Of a stretch of 64,000 nt of DNA, positions 48,024 through 58,431 are shown piece after piece. Positions within the stretch are counted from its first letter, which is position 1. Every line of letters starts with the position of its first letter. The position numbers and the translations under genes were made by a program. This DNA is from Nitzschia sp. pyKryTriq1 (lineage: Eukaryota; Bacillariophyta; Bacillariophyceae; Bacillariales; Bacillariaceae): assembly GCA_956465555.1 (NCBI GenBank), contig OY101122.1:1685001-1749000 (forward strand), read 5' to 3'. The notes under the pieces are model-generated. The model was not told where the DNA came from and made no database searches. It saw only the letters and a list, made by a program, of their open reading frames with translations.

Positions 48024-48923
48024 TCAACGTTCTTTACGCACCAAGGGAGGACTCTTGGGATCTTCCTTCCCGATAGTCGTTACGTCGTCATCTTTCTTCA
48101 TCAGGAAGAAACCACTCAAACTTTTCTTCCCAATCTTCCCCTGGGCCTTCACGTCTGTCTTCGGTTGTGGAGGATTGAAGAGCGTCACAGCGTTTTCCTT
48201 TCTCTGATTCTTTTTCTTTTCTTTGATGTCAAACTGTTGCTTTTCTGCGTTTTGCGTGGCTCTAGTAAAGAGAGAAGGACCAGGAGTCTTTAGAATGCCT
48301 TTGAGCAGTCCTTTCCTGGGCTGTGCCTTGCAACGACCACGTGACACTTCCTTCTTCATGGAAATAGGGAATCGAACAATTTTTCCTTGTTTGGGAGACC
48401 TGCGATTCTTACTGTGAGGCTTACGATCCTCCTCTTTGGTGACAGGAGCTGGTTTCTTGTCTGTGGTCTGTTCAGCGCCGTTTCTTTCCTTGTTCAAGTG
48501 GGTAGGAACATGATCCATGTACTGATTGTTTATGAGCCACAATTCCTCAAACTTCTGATGCAGCTCTTCAAAAGGAATCGTATCGTCCCCGTCTTCCTGT
48601 TCTTCATTACCATTCCACTCGAAATTCGAGCTGTCCCTGCCCGCATCTGGCCAGTCGCAGTCACGTTCTGGAACCATCATGCTATCACTGCACCTGGCTT
48701 CCTCTCCATCTGGCAAGTTGCAGTTATGTTCTGTCATCAGCAAGCTACTTGTGGACCCGGCTTCCTCGATCGCCGCGTACTTGTCAGGAGGTGGGGCACT
48801 CTTCTCCACTTCCTTCTTCTTGTCGTCTTCGGAAAATGTATTCCAGATGAAGCCCCTTACAGCGTCAAAGAAAGCCATATCAGGATCCTTTTTCTGTTCC
48901 ATTTTACTGTCTTGCAAAACCAT
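48024..48923 (-). CDS. Hypothetical basic/acidic low-complexity protein
   Basis: Single frame of 299 aa from ATG 48923. The N-terminus MAFFDAVRGFIWNTFSEDDKKK could be an amphipathic helix; the middle is acidic, and the C-terminal third is Lys/Arg-rich (KGLLKGILKTPGPSLF, KEKKKNQRKENAV). No signal peptide, membrane helix or recognised domain. It is convergent with the DOCK-like gene (281 bp between stops). The length of the frame and the biased composition support a real gene, but there may be splicing not recognised here. Confidence 0.5.
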   Translation of the reverse strand: MVLQDSKMEQKKDPDMAFFDAVRGFIWNTFSEDDKKKEVEKSAPPPDKYAAIEEAGSTSSLLMTEHNCNLPDGEEARCSDSMMVPERDCDWPDAGRDSSNFEWNGNEEQEDGDDTIPFEELHQKFEELWLINNQYMDHVPTHLNKERNGAEQTTDKKPAPVTKEEDRKPHSKNRRSPKQGKIVRFPISMKKEVSRGRCKAQPRKGLLKGILKTPGPSLFTRATQNAEKQQFDIKEKKKNQRKENAVTLFNPPQPKTDVKAQGKIGKKSLSGFFLMKKDDDVTTIGKEDPKSPPLVRKER

Positions 48924-49907
48924 TTTATCTTGCCGATTGATATCGAGTAGTGCTATTACTCTATCTTGACGGATGAACGACGAGGACTTGCGGTGAGAAA
49001 AAGTGGGGACAAAAGGACGGAAGAATACGAGTAGATGATTGATTTCGCCAGATTCAGATCCAGACGATAATGCGGTCCATTATTCTTCAACGGATGCTGT
49101 TGCCCCCAACGGCCGATTAATAAATGTGAGCCACGTATGGTACTCAAAGATAATCTCGACTGGCGCGCAGGTATCCTTGCGGTCGGCCTGCATCGCGCCC
49201 CGCGCGCCCCCCCGGCCGGGCCGCGTCGGCCAGCTGTAGATATGTACCGGTAGATTATTATGGTAGATAGATTATAATAATATTTTAGAGATTAGATAGC
49301 ATAGCATCCAAGCGTAGTAGAGGATAGAGAACATACGTACATACATTAGTGACTGTAGGTATCGTGCATACATCAATGCATGGTAGTAGTATACGTATTA
49401 TTGTCCGTCTGCCTGCCTGCCCGCCCGCCAACTGCAACGATCACACGCAAGTCTTATTTACTGCGAAGTTCCGAATTTTGATTGTGACGCTTTGTCCCGC
49501 CCAGAAAATCGCGAACCCTGCTAATCTCATCGAAGATGTTTTGAGGAGATAAAATACCTGCTACCGGTACAAGTAGTAGAGTACCAGTACCGTAGCCTGC
49601 TCTGCAGCAGCGGAAGAATCTATATATTGGGGAGAAGAAGGGCGGTGTCCCAAATCTACCGGTACTCTAAAGAAAGAGCTAAAGTACTCGAGGAGGGAGT
49701 CGTATAACATCTCGGTTCCATTACGTAGGATAGAAGTACTGCAACCCTCAGCAAGCACGACCGGTACGTTTACTGCTACGCTTGCTGCGCTACCCTTGCA
49801 GTCCATGGTACTGGCACCATTCCGCCCCTTCGTTACATCACTACTAGAACTCATTATTCTTGCTCGTCTCTCCTCCATAAAAGATAAACAACTAGACTAG
49901 CAGCATC
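48924..49907. other. Intergenic region, 1 kb
   Basis: It contains a very GC-rich patch at about 49190-49240, TAGATAGATTAT-type AT-rich DNA at 49255-49310 and a cluster of TACCGGTA words at 49245-49770. No supported gene. Confidence 0.5.
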
Positions 49908-50909
49908 ATGAAGGTAACCACCGCCCTTGCAGTCATTGGTACTGCCTTTTTCGTCGCGTGGACACGATATCGACTCCAAGTTTGGGAGCATGCTATCCAC
50001 GAATTGCAGGGAGATTTACTCCGAAGCCCCGCCATAGATGTCTCGAAGCCACAGCAATCCTGGGACGATTTACCCATAGTGGTACAACGCTACTTCTCGG
50101 AAGCAATCCACCTTCCAGCAGGCACCGAGATTCGATCGGTGCGTTTCTCTCAAATAGGAACCTTCCAGACACATCCTAGCAATGCTTGGACGTCGTTTAC
50201 AGCGGAACAATTAATCTCGGCTAATCCTCCAGGATTTGTCTGGGATGCCAGTGTTGCCATGTTTCCGTACTTCAACAGATGGCCTTTGATCCAAGTGTGC
50301 GATGCCTGGGACAAAGGAAAGGCCTCGGTGAAGGTGGCTCTCATGAATGTTTGGGAGGTTCCTGTTATTCCCCGAATGGAGGACAAAGAACGGAAAATTA
50401 GATTTGACAAGGAGCTTGAGTTGGGTGAAGCCATGCGCTGGTTGGCAGAAGCTTTTTTGGTTCCCACGAGTTTGTTGCCCAGTGAAGGTCTCGTCGTTTG
50501 GCTGCCAGTGATACTGCAGGATGGTAGGTCCAGTCCCGATCAAGCCATTCTGCACCTCCAAGATTCCTTTCAGCTTCCAGAGGCACGACTTGTCGTAACC
50601 TTTGATGAAGTGACCAAAATGCCTATTCGAGTCGACGGCTTTCGACCGAAATGGGTAGGCGAATCTCAAACCTTTGACATTGTTGGATGGCAAGGTCACT
50701 TTGAGGAATTCCAACAGCTCGACATCAGTAATGACGGCAATTCTGCTTTGCTCGTTCCAGCCCATATGAAAGTTGGCTGGATACACCCGGGCACGGGCGA
50801 TCTCGAGCTGTACTTTGAAGGATTCAACTATGATCTAGATTTCTTCATGGAAAGAACACCGCCCACCCCTGTCGTTCAAGAGGAACCATTTGATACCACC
50901 ATCGAATAA
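49908..50909 (+). CDS. DUF6544/DUF6920-like protein with N-terminal membrane anchor
   Basis: Single exon of 333 aa from ATG 49908. The first ~18 residues (MKVTTALAVIGTAFFVAW) form a signal anchor or signal peptide. The body resembles the bacterial/algal DUF6544 (formerly DUF6920) family: DLPIVVQRYFSEAIHLPAGTE, then the strand IGTFQ, SWTSFTAEQ-like AWTSFTAEQLISANPPGFVW, and later EAMRWLAEAFLVPTSLLPSE. No catalytic motif is known for this family and none is visible. The seven or so alternating strands suggest a beta-rich, lipid-binding type fold, which is inference. The function is unknown. Confidence 0.65.
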   Translation: MKVTTALAVIGTAFFVAWTRYRLQVWEHAIHELQGDLLRSPAIDVSKPQQSWDDLPIVVQRYFSEAIHLPAGTEIRSVRFSQIGTFQTHPSNAWTSFTAEQLISANPPGFVWDASVAMFPYFNRWPLIQVCDAWDKGKASVKVALMNVWEVPVIPRMEDKERKIRFDKELELGEAMRWLAEAFLVPTSLLPSEGLVVWLPVILQDGRSSPDQAILHLQDSFQLPEARLVVTFDEVTKMPIRVDGFRPKWVGESQTFDIVGWQGHFEEFQQLDISNDGNSALLVPAHMKVGWIHPGTGDLELYFEGFNYDLDFFMERTPPTPVVQEEPFDTTIE

Positions 50910-51026
50910 TGAAGAAGGCTTCAAGATTCCGACCTATTTTGAAAAGTCGCGACACAAACTGTGAGACGATTTTAATATTTTTTAAAATATATATTATCTG
51001 CATACTCTGATGCCATTTGCCCGCCC

Positions 51027-52730
51027 TTACGGTAAACACTTGCGAGAGGAACAAGAAGCCGGATCTAGACACGGCATTCCAGGAGAGGAAGGGACTGGTT
51101 CTTCGCAACATATACATTGCGCTGTGGGACCAGGATCGCAATCGACCAAGACCTTGGGTGGCAAACCTCCGTGGCTAAAACATGCACTTGCGGTCATTTG
51201 CCCACTTAGATTTGGATTTCCGTATAGCGCAAGTCCAGAGAGAGCACTGATCCTTGCGAGGCTCTGCGTGTTTCCTGTCAATTGATTATTGAACAAACGT
51301 AAGGTTGCCAATCTCGTGAGCGACGAAAGAGAACTAGGAATGGATCCCAGCAAGGCATTGTTAGACAAGTCTAGCTTGGTCAGCTGTGTCAATGCGCCAA
51401 TTTGCGTCGGGATACTACCCACGACATTGTTGCGAGTGACCTGAAAGCTTGTCAAGCTCGACAACAACCCAATCTCAGCCGGAAGACGAGAAACACGATG
51501 AGACGAATCATCCGAAAATACTTGATCCAATGTAACCCCGGTAATCACGGATGTAGTTGGTGTGTTGCTGTTGGAACTGACCGGCCCCGAACAAAGAACA
51601 TTTGCCCAGTTACAAACATGATTGCCTTGATATTCCGATGACCGCAAATTCCACTCTGAGGAGGCACTGCTAATACCACTATTCCAATCTGGACCATTCA
51701 AAGAAAAGTAAAGAGTCGCTAGGACAAATCGTTGAATTGTCTGAGCCGAGAAAGAACCCCCGCTGTTGGTGAATTGGTCAGAGGTCGTCATCCATTGCAA
51801 TGCCTTATACGCGGGGCTGCTTGGTGTGTCAAGATCCGAAGAAGGACTATACTCGCTGATGAAAGTCTTAAGGCCACCAGGTGATGTCATGGTTCCTGAA
51901 CTCGATCCTGGCATGACTCCTGAACTCGATCCCGACATTGATCCTGCACTCGGTTCTGACATGGATCCCGAACCAGATCCTGGTATAGATGCTGAACTAG
52001 ATCCTGACATGGAGACTGTTGGAGGTCTAGATCCTGACATGGAACCTCCGCTATATAATGAAGACGGTTCGTAAGGTGGGGTCGTCGTCATGCCTCCAGT
52101 GGATGTGGCGGGTCGTGATGGAGGATACGTAGGTGGAGCCATCCGGGTAGGAGCAGCCCGAGAGGGTGGCATGTACGTCGTAGTAGGTGTCCCGACAGGA
52201 GCAGATGGGTTCCCTCCCATAGTTTTAGGCGGTAGAGTTGGAGCTCTCACCGGTGGACGAGGAACATGAGTTGCTGGCACAGAAGGAGATTGCAGGTTTG
52301 GGGGGGCACTTCTGGACTGAGTGGGAGTTCTGGGGACGCCCGCAGAAGGCATAGCCGGGCGCGACGATATGGGTGGGCGACCACCCGAAGGTCCTATCGG
52401 CACTCCTCCTCCCGTAGTTGTGGGGATAGCGACTGGAGGGTTTCCAGGCGCCACATCTGCCTGCTCCTGTTTGTGAAAGATCGCGGTCAAAGAATCAGGA
52501 TCTAGATAACCAAAATAGAATGCGGCGAAAGCGGCACCACCCAAGCAAAGCAGAAAGACCAGGGTACAGAAGCAGCAACAACAACACCTTCTTCCCCTGG
52601 ATGACGACTCGGGATCTGATCTGGATACTTTTGGAGCGGCAACGTCTTCGTCGACTGCGACCTGTGCGTATTGTCCTCGGTCGCCTCTGTCTTCGTCTTT
52701 GCCCCCCACGATGCGATCTTGAATAAACAT
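51027..52730 (-). CDS. Type II membrane leucine-rich-repeat protein
   Basis: Single frame of 567 aa from ATG 52730; the frame is open further upstream but begins with GTG. A cytosolic tail is followed by a Cys-rich transmembrane segment (CCCCCFCTLVFLLCLGGAAFAAFYFGYL, about residues 48-75), a Pro/Thr/Ser stalk and repeated Ser-Gly-Ser/Met-Pro-Gly units (about 225-290). The extracellular domain opens with the motif seen in many diatom LRR proteins (SPAYKALQWMTTSD, then QRFVLATLYFSLNGPDWN), a Cys pair in CNWANVLC, about five plant-type LRRs (IPTQIGALTQLTKLDLSNN and similar) and a Cys-rich C-terminus. Likely surface or endomembrane recognition/adhesion protein (inference). The end reads LPGTAAGG at DNA level, a possible weak donor, so another exon cannot be excluded. 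Confidence 0.8.
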   Translation of the reverse strand: MFIQDRIVGGKDEDRGDRGQYAQVAVDEDVAAPKVSRSDPESSSRGRRCCCCCFCTLVFLLCLGGAAFAAFYFGYLDPDSLTAIFHKQEQADVAPGNPPVAIPTTTGGGVPIGPSGGRPPISSRPAMPSAGVPRTPTQSRSAPPNLQSPSVPATHVPRPPVRAPTLPPKTMGGNPSAPVGTPTTTYMPPSRAAPTRMAPPTYPPSRPATSTGGMTTTPPYEPSSLYSGGSMSGSRPPTVSMSGSSSASIPGSGSGSMSEPSAGSMSGSSSGVMPGSSSGTMTSPGGLKTFISEYSPSSDLDTPSSPAYKALQWMTTSDQFTNSGGSFSAQTIQRFVLATLYFSLNGPDWNSGISSASSEWNLRSSEYQGNHVCNWANVLCSGPVSSNSNTPTTSVITGVTLDQVFSDDSSHRVSRLPAEIGLLSSLTSFQVTRNNVVGSIPTQIGALTQLTKLDLSNNALLGSIPSSLSSLTRLATLRLFNNQLTGNTQSLARISALSGLALYGNPNLSGQMTASACFSHGGLPPKVLVDCDPGPTAQCICCEEPVPSSPGMPCLDPASCSSRKCLP

Positions 52731-53640
52731 CTTCAATTGCGGTACCGTACTGTAATAGAATATCAAGAGCAAGCAATATTGTAAACGCCAGCCTAAAATG
52801 GGGCGATTGTTGCTATTATGTTCACTTCCTTGGTTGTTCCTGGTTCCTATGTCGGGTCTTCGTCCTTCATGCTTTCTTGAGTCACAATTTGTAGTCCACG
52901 ATACTTCTATAGTACCGGTACGAGCAGTCGTCGTCGGAGTCGTACAGTATTCAGTAATGTTTTGTCGTGGTCGTTCCAGATACCGGTATGGATACCTGGT
53001 ATCGTGGTTATTATTCGTTGAACACAGACGCGACCGCCGTACAGACCTGCGAGTGCGTACATACGAAGGTCTCTCTAGTAGTAGAGAGATAATAGAAGAA
53101 GTTGCAGGTTGCAGGTACACAGAGGATCTTGATCTGGATCTACGGTATAATGATATGTTCTCTCTTCGGATAGCACAGTGCTCGTACAGTAGAGAGCAAG
53201 CAAGCGAGCTTACGCGTGGGGAAGCATAGTTTTTTACTCGTTGCACTACTACTAGTAGAAGTGATCTTTGTTCATCCCACCGTATCGTACAAGTTGAAGT
53301 AGACTACGGTACTACGGGTGCTCAATGGTGTAGACAAGCTTCCCCGGCCATCTCTTCGATGTTGATCGAGTGATATATTATACGAAAAAATAAGCAATCA
53401 CAATGCCCCTACTCAGAGAGGGTACGTGTACTTGTATTTCTCATCGATTCCCTTTTCGAAGCCACACAACAATTGAAAAATCAATGTATTCCATGTTATT
53501 TCTAGGACAAAGAACATAATTTCTTTTCGCAATTCTTTTTTAAAATGCATAGGCCGGTAACTCAAGACCCCCCAAGGTAATGCTGGTGATGCTGCTCCCC
53601 AGGCAAGGGACGATTTATTTGCACACGAATCGATTTGTAA
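52731..53640. other. Intergenic region, 0.9 kb
   Basis: A 143-codon ATG frame on the plus strand (52798-53229) starts with a hydrophobic stretch but then reads as low-complexity Arg/Tyr/Leu translation of TACCGGTA-type repeats, so I do not call it. TACCGGTA words lie at 52911-52995. Confidence 0.45.
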
Positions 53641-54483
53641 TTAGAGGCGACCGTCGTTGAGCATGCGAGCAATCTTCAATTCTCTTTCCACATCCGTCAA
53701 GTTTTTTCCTTCACCGTTGATGAAATCCTGAATGCGTTGTTCTCTTTCTCGTGCTTCCCGTTCTTTTTTCGCTTTATTACGGGCGGCCGCTTCGTTCGTT
53801 TTTTCGGCATCTTTGCGAAGCTCCTCTGCACCCTGCGCCACAGTCTTTGCTTTGTGGAAATTGACATCACGTTCAAGTTTTGCTTCTCGTTCTTTCTTTG
53901 CGATTTCCTCTTCGATTCGCTCTCTTCGACGCGCTTCGAATTCCTTTTGCTCTTCCTTGGCTCGTTTGGCTTCTTCCTTCAGATTTTTTTCCAACTGAGT
54001 TTGCTGCAGCACCTCGGATTCAAAAATCTTCATGTTCAAATTCTTGCGTTCGAACTTGTATTTGAAATCAGCCAGGATCTTGCGCTCGTCAGGATTTTTC
54101 ATCATCTGCACCTCGAGCTCCAACCGTTCCTTCATGGGCGTCTCCTTATCCAGAACCTTCTTCAACTTGGCTCGTACCGAAGGACTTACGCCCTCCAAAC
54201 TCTCTCGCAGCTCCTCGTCGATATCTTTTTTCTTGGAACGAACCATCTTGTTACCAGATTTTCCGAGGCTCGGCCTGCGGGTGTTTTTTCCGGGGCTGCC
54301 GGCGCCTGGGCTTTTCACAAACATATCGTCGTCATCATCGTTCAAGTCCAACCCGCCCAGACTACCCAACACTGCCTTCTTGGATGTTCCTTCTCCCACC
54401 TTGCGCCTTCGATGCAAGGCAGCCGAATGGGGACTCCATACCTTGGTTGGACTCAGCGGGGCTTTAGTTCCATCCTCTTCCAT
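53641..54483 (-). CDS. Charged coiled-coil protein of unknown function
   Basis: Single exon of 280 aa from ATG 54483. The first ~95 residues are Ser/Pro/Gly/Asp-rich with possible proline-directed phosphorylation sites (SPTKVWSP, GAGSPGKN). Residues about 100-280 form one long Glu/Lys/Arg/Ala coiled coil (KEREAREREQRIQDF and similar), like caldesmon/MAP7-type helices, without a diagnostic domain. No signal peptide or membrane helix, so probably cytosolic or nuclear. The ATG falls at the end of an ATG/CAT trinucleotide run (54481-54510), and several in-frame or out-of-frame ATGs upstream may affect initiation. Confidence 0.65.
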   Translation of the reverse strand: MEEDGTKAPLSPTKVWSPHSAALHRRRKVGEGTSKKAVLGSLGGLDLNDDDDDMFVKSPGAGSPGKNTRRPSLGKSGNKMVRSKKKDIDEELRESLEGVSPSVRAKLKKVLDKETPMKERLELEVQMMKNPDERKILADFKYKFERKNLNMKIFESEVLQQTQLEKNLKEEAKRAKEEQKEFEARRRERIEEEIAKKEREAKLERDVNFHKAKTVAQGAEELRKDAEKTNEAAARNKAKKEREAREREQRIQDFINGEGKNLTDVERELKIARMLNDGRL

Positions 54484-54510
54484 GATGATGATGATGATGA
54501 TGATGATGAT
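54481..54510. repeat. CAT/ATG trinucleotide microsatellite at a start codon
   Basis: About nine GAT/ATC units extend directly upstream of the start codon of the coiled-coil gene on the minus strand. Slippage here would change the 5' leader or the start context. Confidence 0.85.
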
Positions 54511-55396
54511 ATCTTTTTATTGGGTAAGGATCGCAAGGAATGTATAGCAAGTGCAGTACTGTAATGTAATGTACTTATTTGACTGTCCACTAATGAAAAT
54601 AACACTCGGAGCGGCAGTAATCTGTGATTTTACTGGAAAGATGATTGATCGTCTGCAGTCTAGAGGGAGCGGGGTGGTATGGTATGGTATCGACGAATTA
54701 TTGTTGCTCGTCGAGATGCAAGCACTGTTTGTGTCGACTTTTGACGACGACGCTACTTGGACAGTACCGGTAGCTTCTTTCGATCTCTCTTCTGCTCACC
54801 GTACGAGTATGATCGATAGTAAAGTATAAGATGGATCCTTGCTTTTTTGTCTTGCATCGGTCACATTACGGGTCATTACGGGATGGACGGTTGAATCCGA
54901 AGAGTCACAGAAAAACAACTGTTTCTGTTCCATTTCAAAATTTTCGACGGGACTCCCAATCACGTTTTGTGCTTCTCTTCTCGCTCCGGATTGGCTATTT
55001 CACGTCGCACCAGTTGGCAGCCTGCATGCCTGCGGCATCATCGGCGACGCCGAACAGAATTCTAGCGAAAAAGAAAGAAAGCGACGCATCATCGCTCTCG
55101 TGGTGGTGTTTTTCTCTTCGGCAGACACCTGCCGACCAAAGTCGAAGTTGTGCTTTGTTCTATTCTTCATGCGTTGAATGAAGGAGGAAGCTTTCCTTCG
55201 CATTACTTTTTTGAGTGCAGACAGATTTGGCAGAACCAAAGCCATTGGAGCAGCAGCGAGTCAGTCGGTCATCAGTCGATGCTGCAACAACTCAACTGTA
55301 CTTGTACTGGGAACAGACCGCCTTATTTCGTATTGTGATATTGAAAAAGAACGAGAGCCGATTTTTACCCCCACAACAACAGCAACAACAGCAACA
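54511..55396. other. Divergent intergenic region
   Basis: It separates the coiled-coil gene from the UPF0301 gene. Overlapping short frames on both strands have no domain. CAA repeats precede the ATG at 55397. Confidence 0.45.
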
Positions 55397-57451
55397 ATGA
55401 CAAAATCGGGCATTTTGATTATTCTTTTAATTCTCTGCGGTCTCCATCATCATTTGACCGCATCTTTCCATGTTCCATGGACTCCTCCTCGCCATGTCAT
55501 AATGTCAAGCGCCCGCCCGCCGTTTTCACGTCTTTTTTCCACCAGTGCCGATGAAGATTGGAGGGCCTTTCGAGCGCGCTTGGTAATGATGAATAACATG
55601 AATAACAATCACAATGACACCAAAGCCGACAGCGTGGAGAGAAGTTTGCAACTACAACAACAGCAAGACAACGATGAAACAATGAACGGCATCTGCATGC
55701 CCGCTCCGTCGTCTTCATCGTGGGCCTACGATGCAGGATTACTCGTGGAGAAGGGATCTATTGTCCTATCTCGGGTCGAATCACAATTAGGCTGTCCTGA
55801 CCTGGATCAACCTTATTTTGTGAAATGCGTCGTGCTGGTGGTGGAACACGACGACGAAATCACACAGGGAATCATTCTGAACCGACCAACCGATTTGAGA
55901 CTGGATAGTGAAGGAAATGTCTTGTTTGGGGTAGATCATCAGCAAGAAGATTCCTCTGCTGTTCCCTTTTTACTGGAAGAATTTGCTCAAGATTACAACA
56001 ATGACAACGAACTTGCTAAAATGAACAAGAAGGACCCGAATGAATGGCGGCTATTTTTCGGGGGCGAAATCTCGAGTATGCAAGATGAAGAGGACAGCGA
56101 AAATGATGATGATGACGACGACGACGAAGATGACGGAGAAACCTTGATAGTGTGCCTGCACAACATGACATCGCCTGCGGCTCAACGAGTGTCTGCTCAA
56201 ATCTTACCCGGAGTCTACATGACTAGCCATTCGGCGGCCCGATCCTTGGTCCAATCTGGAGACGCGACACCCGATGCCTTCTATGTCTTTTATGGCTTTT
56301 GCGGCTGGGATCCAGATCAATTGCAAACCGAAGTTCAAAACGGGTCATGGTATTTGGCATCGACGGATCCTCAGACACTCTGGGATGACCTTGCAGTGAT
56401 GCGGGACGAGTCGTATGATGCCCGCGCGGCAGGTCTGGAAATGTGGGACAATCTCATCCACAAGCTTGGCAAACAGAAAGAAGTCCAAATTGGAGCTGAT
56501 AACGCAGAAGATCAGCGCGATTTTTCGGAGTTAATGCTGAAGGAGTGGGTAACACAAACGCTGGTAGATACGGAAGAAAATGGTTCTGGCATTGGCACCC
56601 TGGACGACGCGTCGATTTTCCGAGCCCTTCAGGCAGCGGATAAACCTCCCATTCAACCTGGCAGTCTTTTGCGAGGTTCTATTGTACCCGAATCGCCCTA
56701 TTTACTAAAAGATCAGTTCCTTCACAAATCGACAGTTTTGTTCCTTAAAGACGACGAAGAGGCATCGATTGGCATGATTCTCAACTTGCCGACCGCCGAT
56801 ACACTATCGGTACAAATCAACAACAACACAGTTTCAAATTTCACTATTCGCTACGGAGGACCTTCTGGTGTTGCCTCAGAGAGCACGGACGAAGAAAACG
56901 ACTCCAATGTTGCGGGAGATAACAGGGACGATAACGAAGGCGACCAAGACGAACCCATGATTTGGTTGCATTGCTCTGCTGGGTTGAAGTTTCTTAGGAC
57001 AGGAAAGCCCCTGGTTGCAGGTGACGAGAACGGTGTTTGGACTTGTACTTTGGATCAAGTTATTACAGCCATTGATCTTGGATTTGCATCTGTCGACGAC
57101 TTTATGCTTGTCAAAGGATTTTGCCTTTGGGAAAAGGAAGCCGAATCGGGGGGTGTCTTGGGCCAGATCATGTCGGGAAACCTAGAAACTGTGGCGGCGG
57201 ACAAAATTGACGGAGCCTGGACTACTCTTCGGCGCCAGATTCATCTCAGCAGTGACTCCTTTTTTGAAAATCTCGACTTGGGAAAGAAGGCATGGATGCA
57301 TTCGGCGGGTGATAAAGTCACTGAAGAAAATACGAAGGGAGCAAGAACAGTTTTTGGATCTTCAGTTGGTGTGGACGAACTAGCTGATAGAGCGCTCTCA
57401 ACATGGATTAAGATCCATTTGCTGGAAAATGACAGCAATTCGACGGATTGA
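55397..57451 (+). CDS. Plastid-targeted protein with two UPF0301/AlgH (DUF179) domains
   Basis: Single exon, 684 aa from ATG 55397. The N-terminus is a signal peptide (SGILIILLILCGLHHHLTA) with a Phe at the junction (TA/SFHVPW), followed by a Ser/Arg-rich transit-like region. Domain 1 (about residues 114-317) has GSIVLSRVESQLGCPDLDQPYF, TQGIILNRPTDL and LFFGGEIS. Domain 2 (about 420-610) has PGSLLRGSIV, SIGMILNLPTAD and IRYGGPSG. UPF0301 proteins are usually single-domain of about 190 aa with unclear biochemistry; plant plastid relatives exist. The two domains are diverged and separated by an acidic, helical linker; an acidic insert (DDDDDDEDD-like) interrupts domain 1. Function is unknown; plastid location is inferred from the bipartite signal. 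Confidence 0.85.
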   Translation: MTKSGILIILLILCGLHHHLTASFHVPWTPPRHVIMSSARPPFSRLFSTSADEDWRAFRARLVMMNNMNNNHNDTKADSVERSLQLQQQQDNDETMNGICMPAPSSSSWAYDAGLLVEKGSIVLSRVESQLGCPDLDQPYFVKCVVLVVEHDDEITQGIILNRPTDLRLDSEGNVLFGVDHQQEDSSAVPFLLEEFAQDYNNDNELAKMNKKDPNEWRLFFGGEISSMQDEEDSENDDDDDDDEDDGETLIVCLHNMTSPAAQRVSAQILPGVYMTSHSAARSLVQSGDATPDAFYVFYGFCGWDPDQLQTEVQNGSWYLASTDPQTLWDDLAVMRDESYDARAAGLEMWDNLIHKLGKQKEVQIGADNAEDQRDFSELMLKEWVTQTLVDTEENGSGIGTLDDASIFRALQAADKPPIQPGSLLRGSIVPESPYLLKDQFLHKSTVLFLKDDEEASIGMILNLPTADTLSVQINNNTVSNFTIRYGGPSGVASESTDEENDSNVAGDNRDDNEGDQDEPMIWLHCSAGLKFLRTGKPLVAGDENGVWTCTLDQVITAIDLGFASVDDFMLVKGFCLWEKEAESGGVLGQIMSGNLETVAADKIDGAWTTLRRQIHLSSDSFFENLDLGKKAWMHSAGDKVTEENTKGARTVFGSSVGVDELADRALSTWIKIHLLENDSNSTD

Positions 57452-58431
57452 GCTTCTCAAAACAACAAGGACCATGTCCTCAGGTGGGCTCTTCTGCGTC
57501 AAAACACTCGCCGCTCGTTTCGGCTGTCTGCGATCCTACACACTCCTATGATATTTGGAGCGCAGGGATCCTTTTCAGCCATCACTTTTATTCGAATGAT
57601 GCACTCCCAACACAACAATGCTGACACACGGTATCCTACCCACGGCTAAATTCCGCCGGACTTAGTGCGAGGACGTTGGACTCAGACACAAATCCACTAC
57701 TATCTCTCTCCCCCTACGGCCTTGTAACTAGAGTTCGGCGTAGACCTACTTAGGAAACCTTCACCCCAATGAACTTTACGCGAGACTGGCCTGCTGGTCT
57801 TTACTAGATTATGATGAAGAAGAATCTACCGAGTAGAGGAGTACTTTACGAGTAGTTGATTATAATAATATCATCGATGGACTAATCCGATTTCTTCTTA
57901 CGACCATCTTGACTCGACGAATCTTGAAGCAGTAAAAGGAGGGATCCCAGATCCCAGAAGCCTTACGATGATATGCCTTCAGAATCGCTCTACTAACTGT
58001 ACAGTACCGTCCTAAACATTACTACTAGAGAGTAGAGAGAGCTCTCTATAGTAGGGAGAGTTCAGCACCAGGTAGAACAGAGAGACCATCGTGCCACGAG
58101 TAGTCTCGACTAGTAGAGTTGAGGAATGCATGTTGTTTTAGCGGATAGCAAATTATTGGTAGTTATCGTATTTACAATGGGAAGTCTATGTTGGTTTTGA
58201 AACCTTGATGGCTCAGCAAGACAAAAGGCCCTCTTTGTGCATATTTGAGGGGACGTGTAGCATGATCCATGGTGTATGGGATGGGATGGAGTTGTGATAA
58301 TGGGATAGTAGCACCACTTATATATGATAGTGGAAACCCTTCGTGAATGTTGTTGAGTTAGCTTGAGGGAGGAATAGTAAGATCGTAATCTGAGGCGGAG
58401 CGATCTTGTATAGCAGAAGAGGTAGCTTCTC
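57452..58431. other. Intergenic region between convergent genes, 1 kb
   Basis: It includes a CTAGAGAG/CTCTCTAG inverted cluster at about 58022-58050. An open minus-strand frame at 58110-58562 is antisense and compositionally odd, with no domain. No RNA gene recognised. Confidence 0.45.

Noticed and set aside
52798-53229. 143-codon plus-strand ORF with a signal-peptide-like start
   Set aside because: After the hydrophobic start it is low-complexity translation of TACCGGTA/TACGGT words, antisense to the upstream region of the LRR gene.
52731-53246. N-terminal extension of the LRR protein
   Set aside because: The frame starts at GTG and has Arg/Ser/Tyr-rich low-complexity content; the ATG at 52730 gives the usual family topology.
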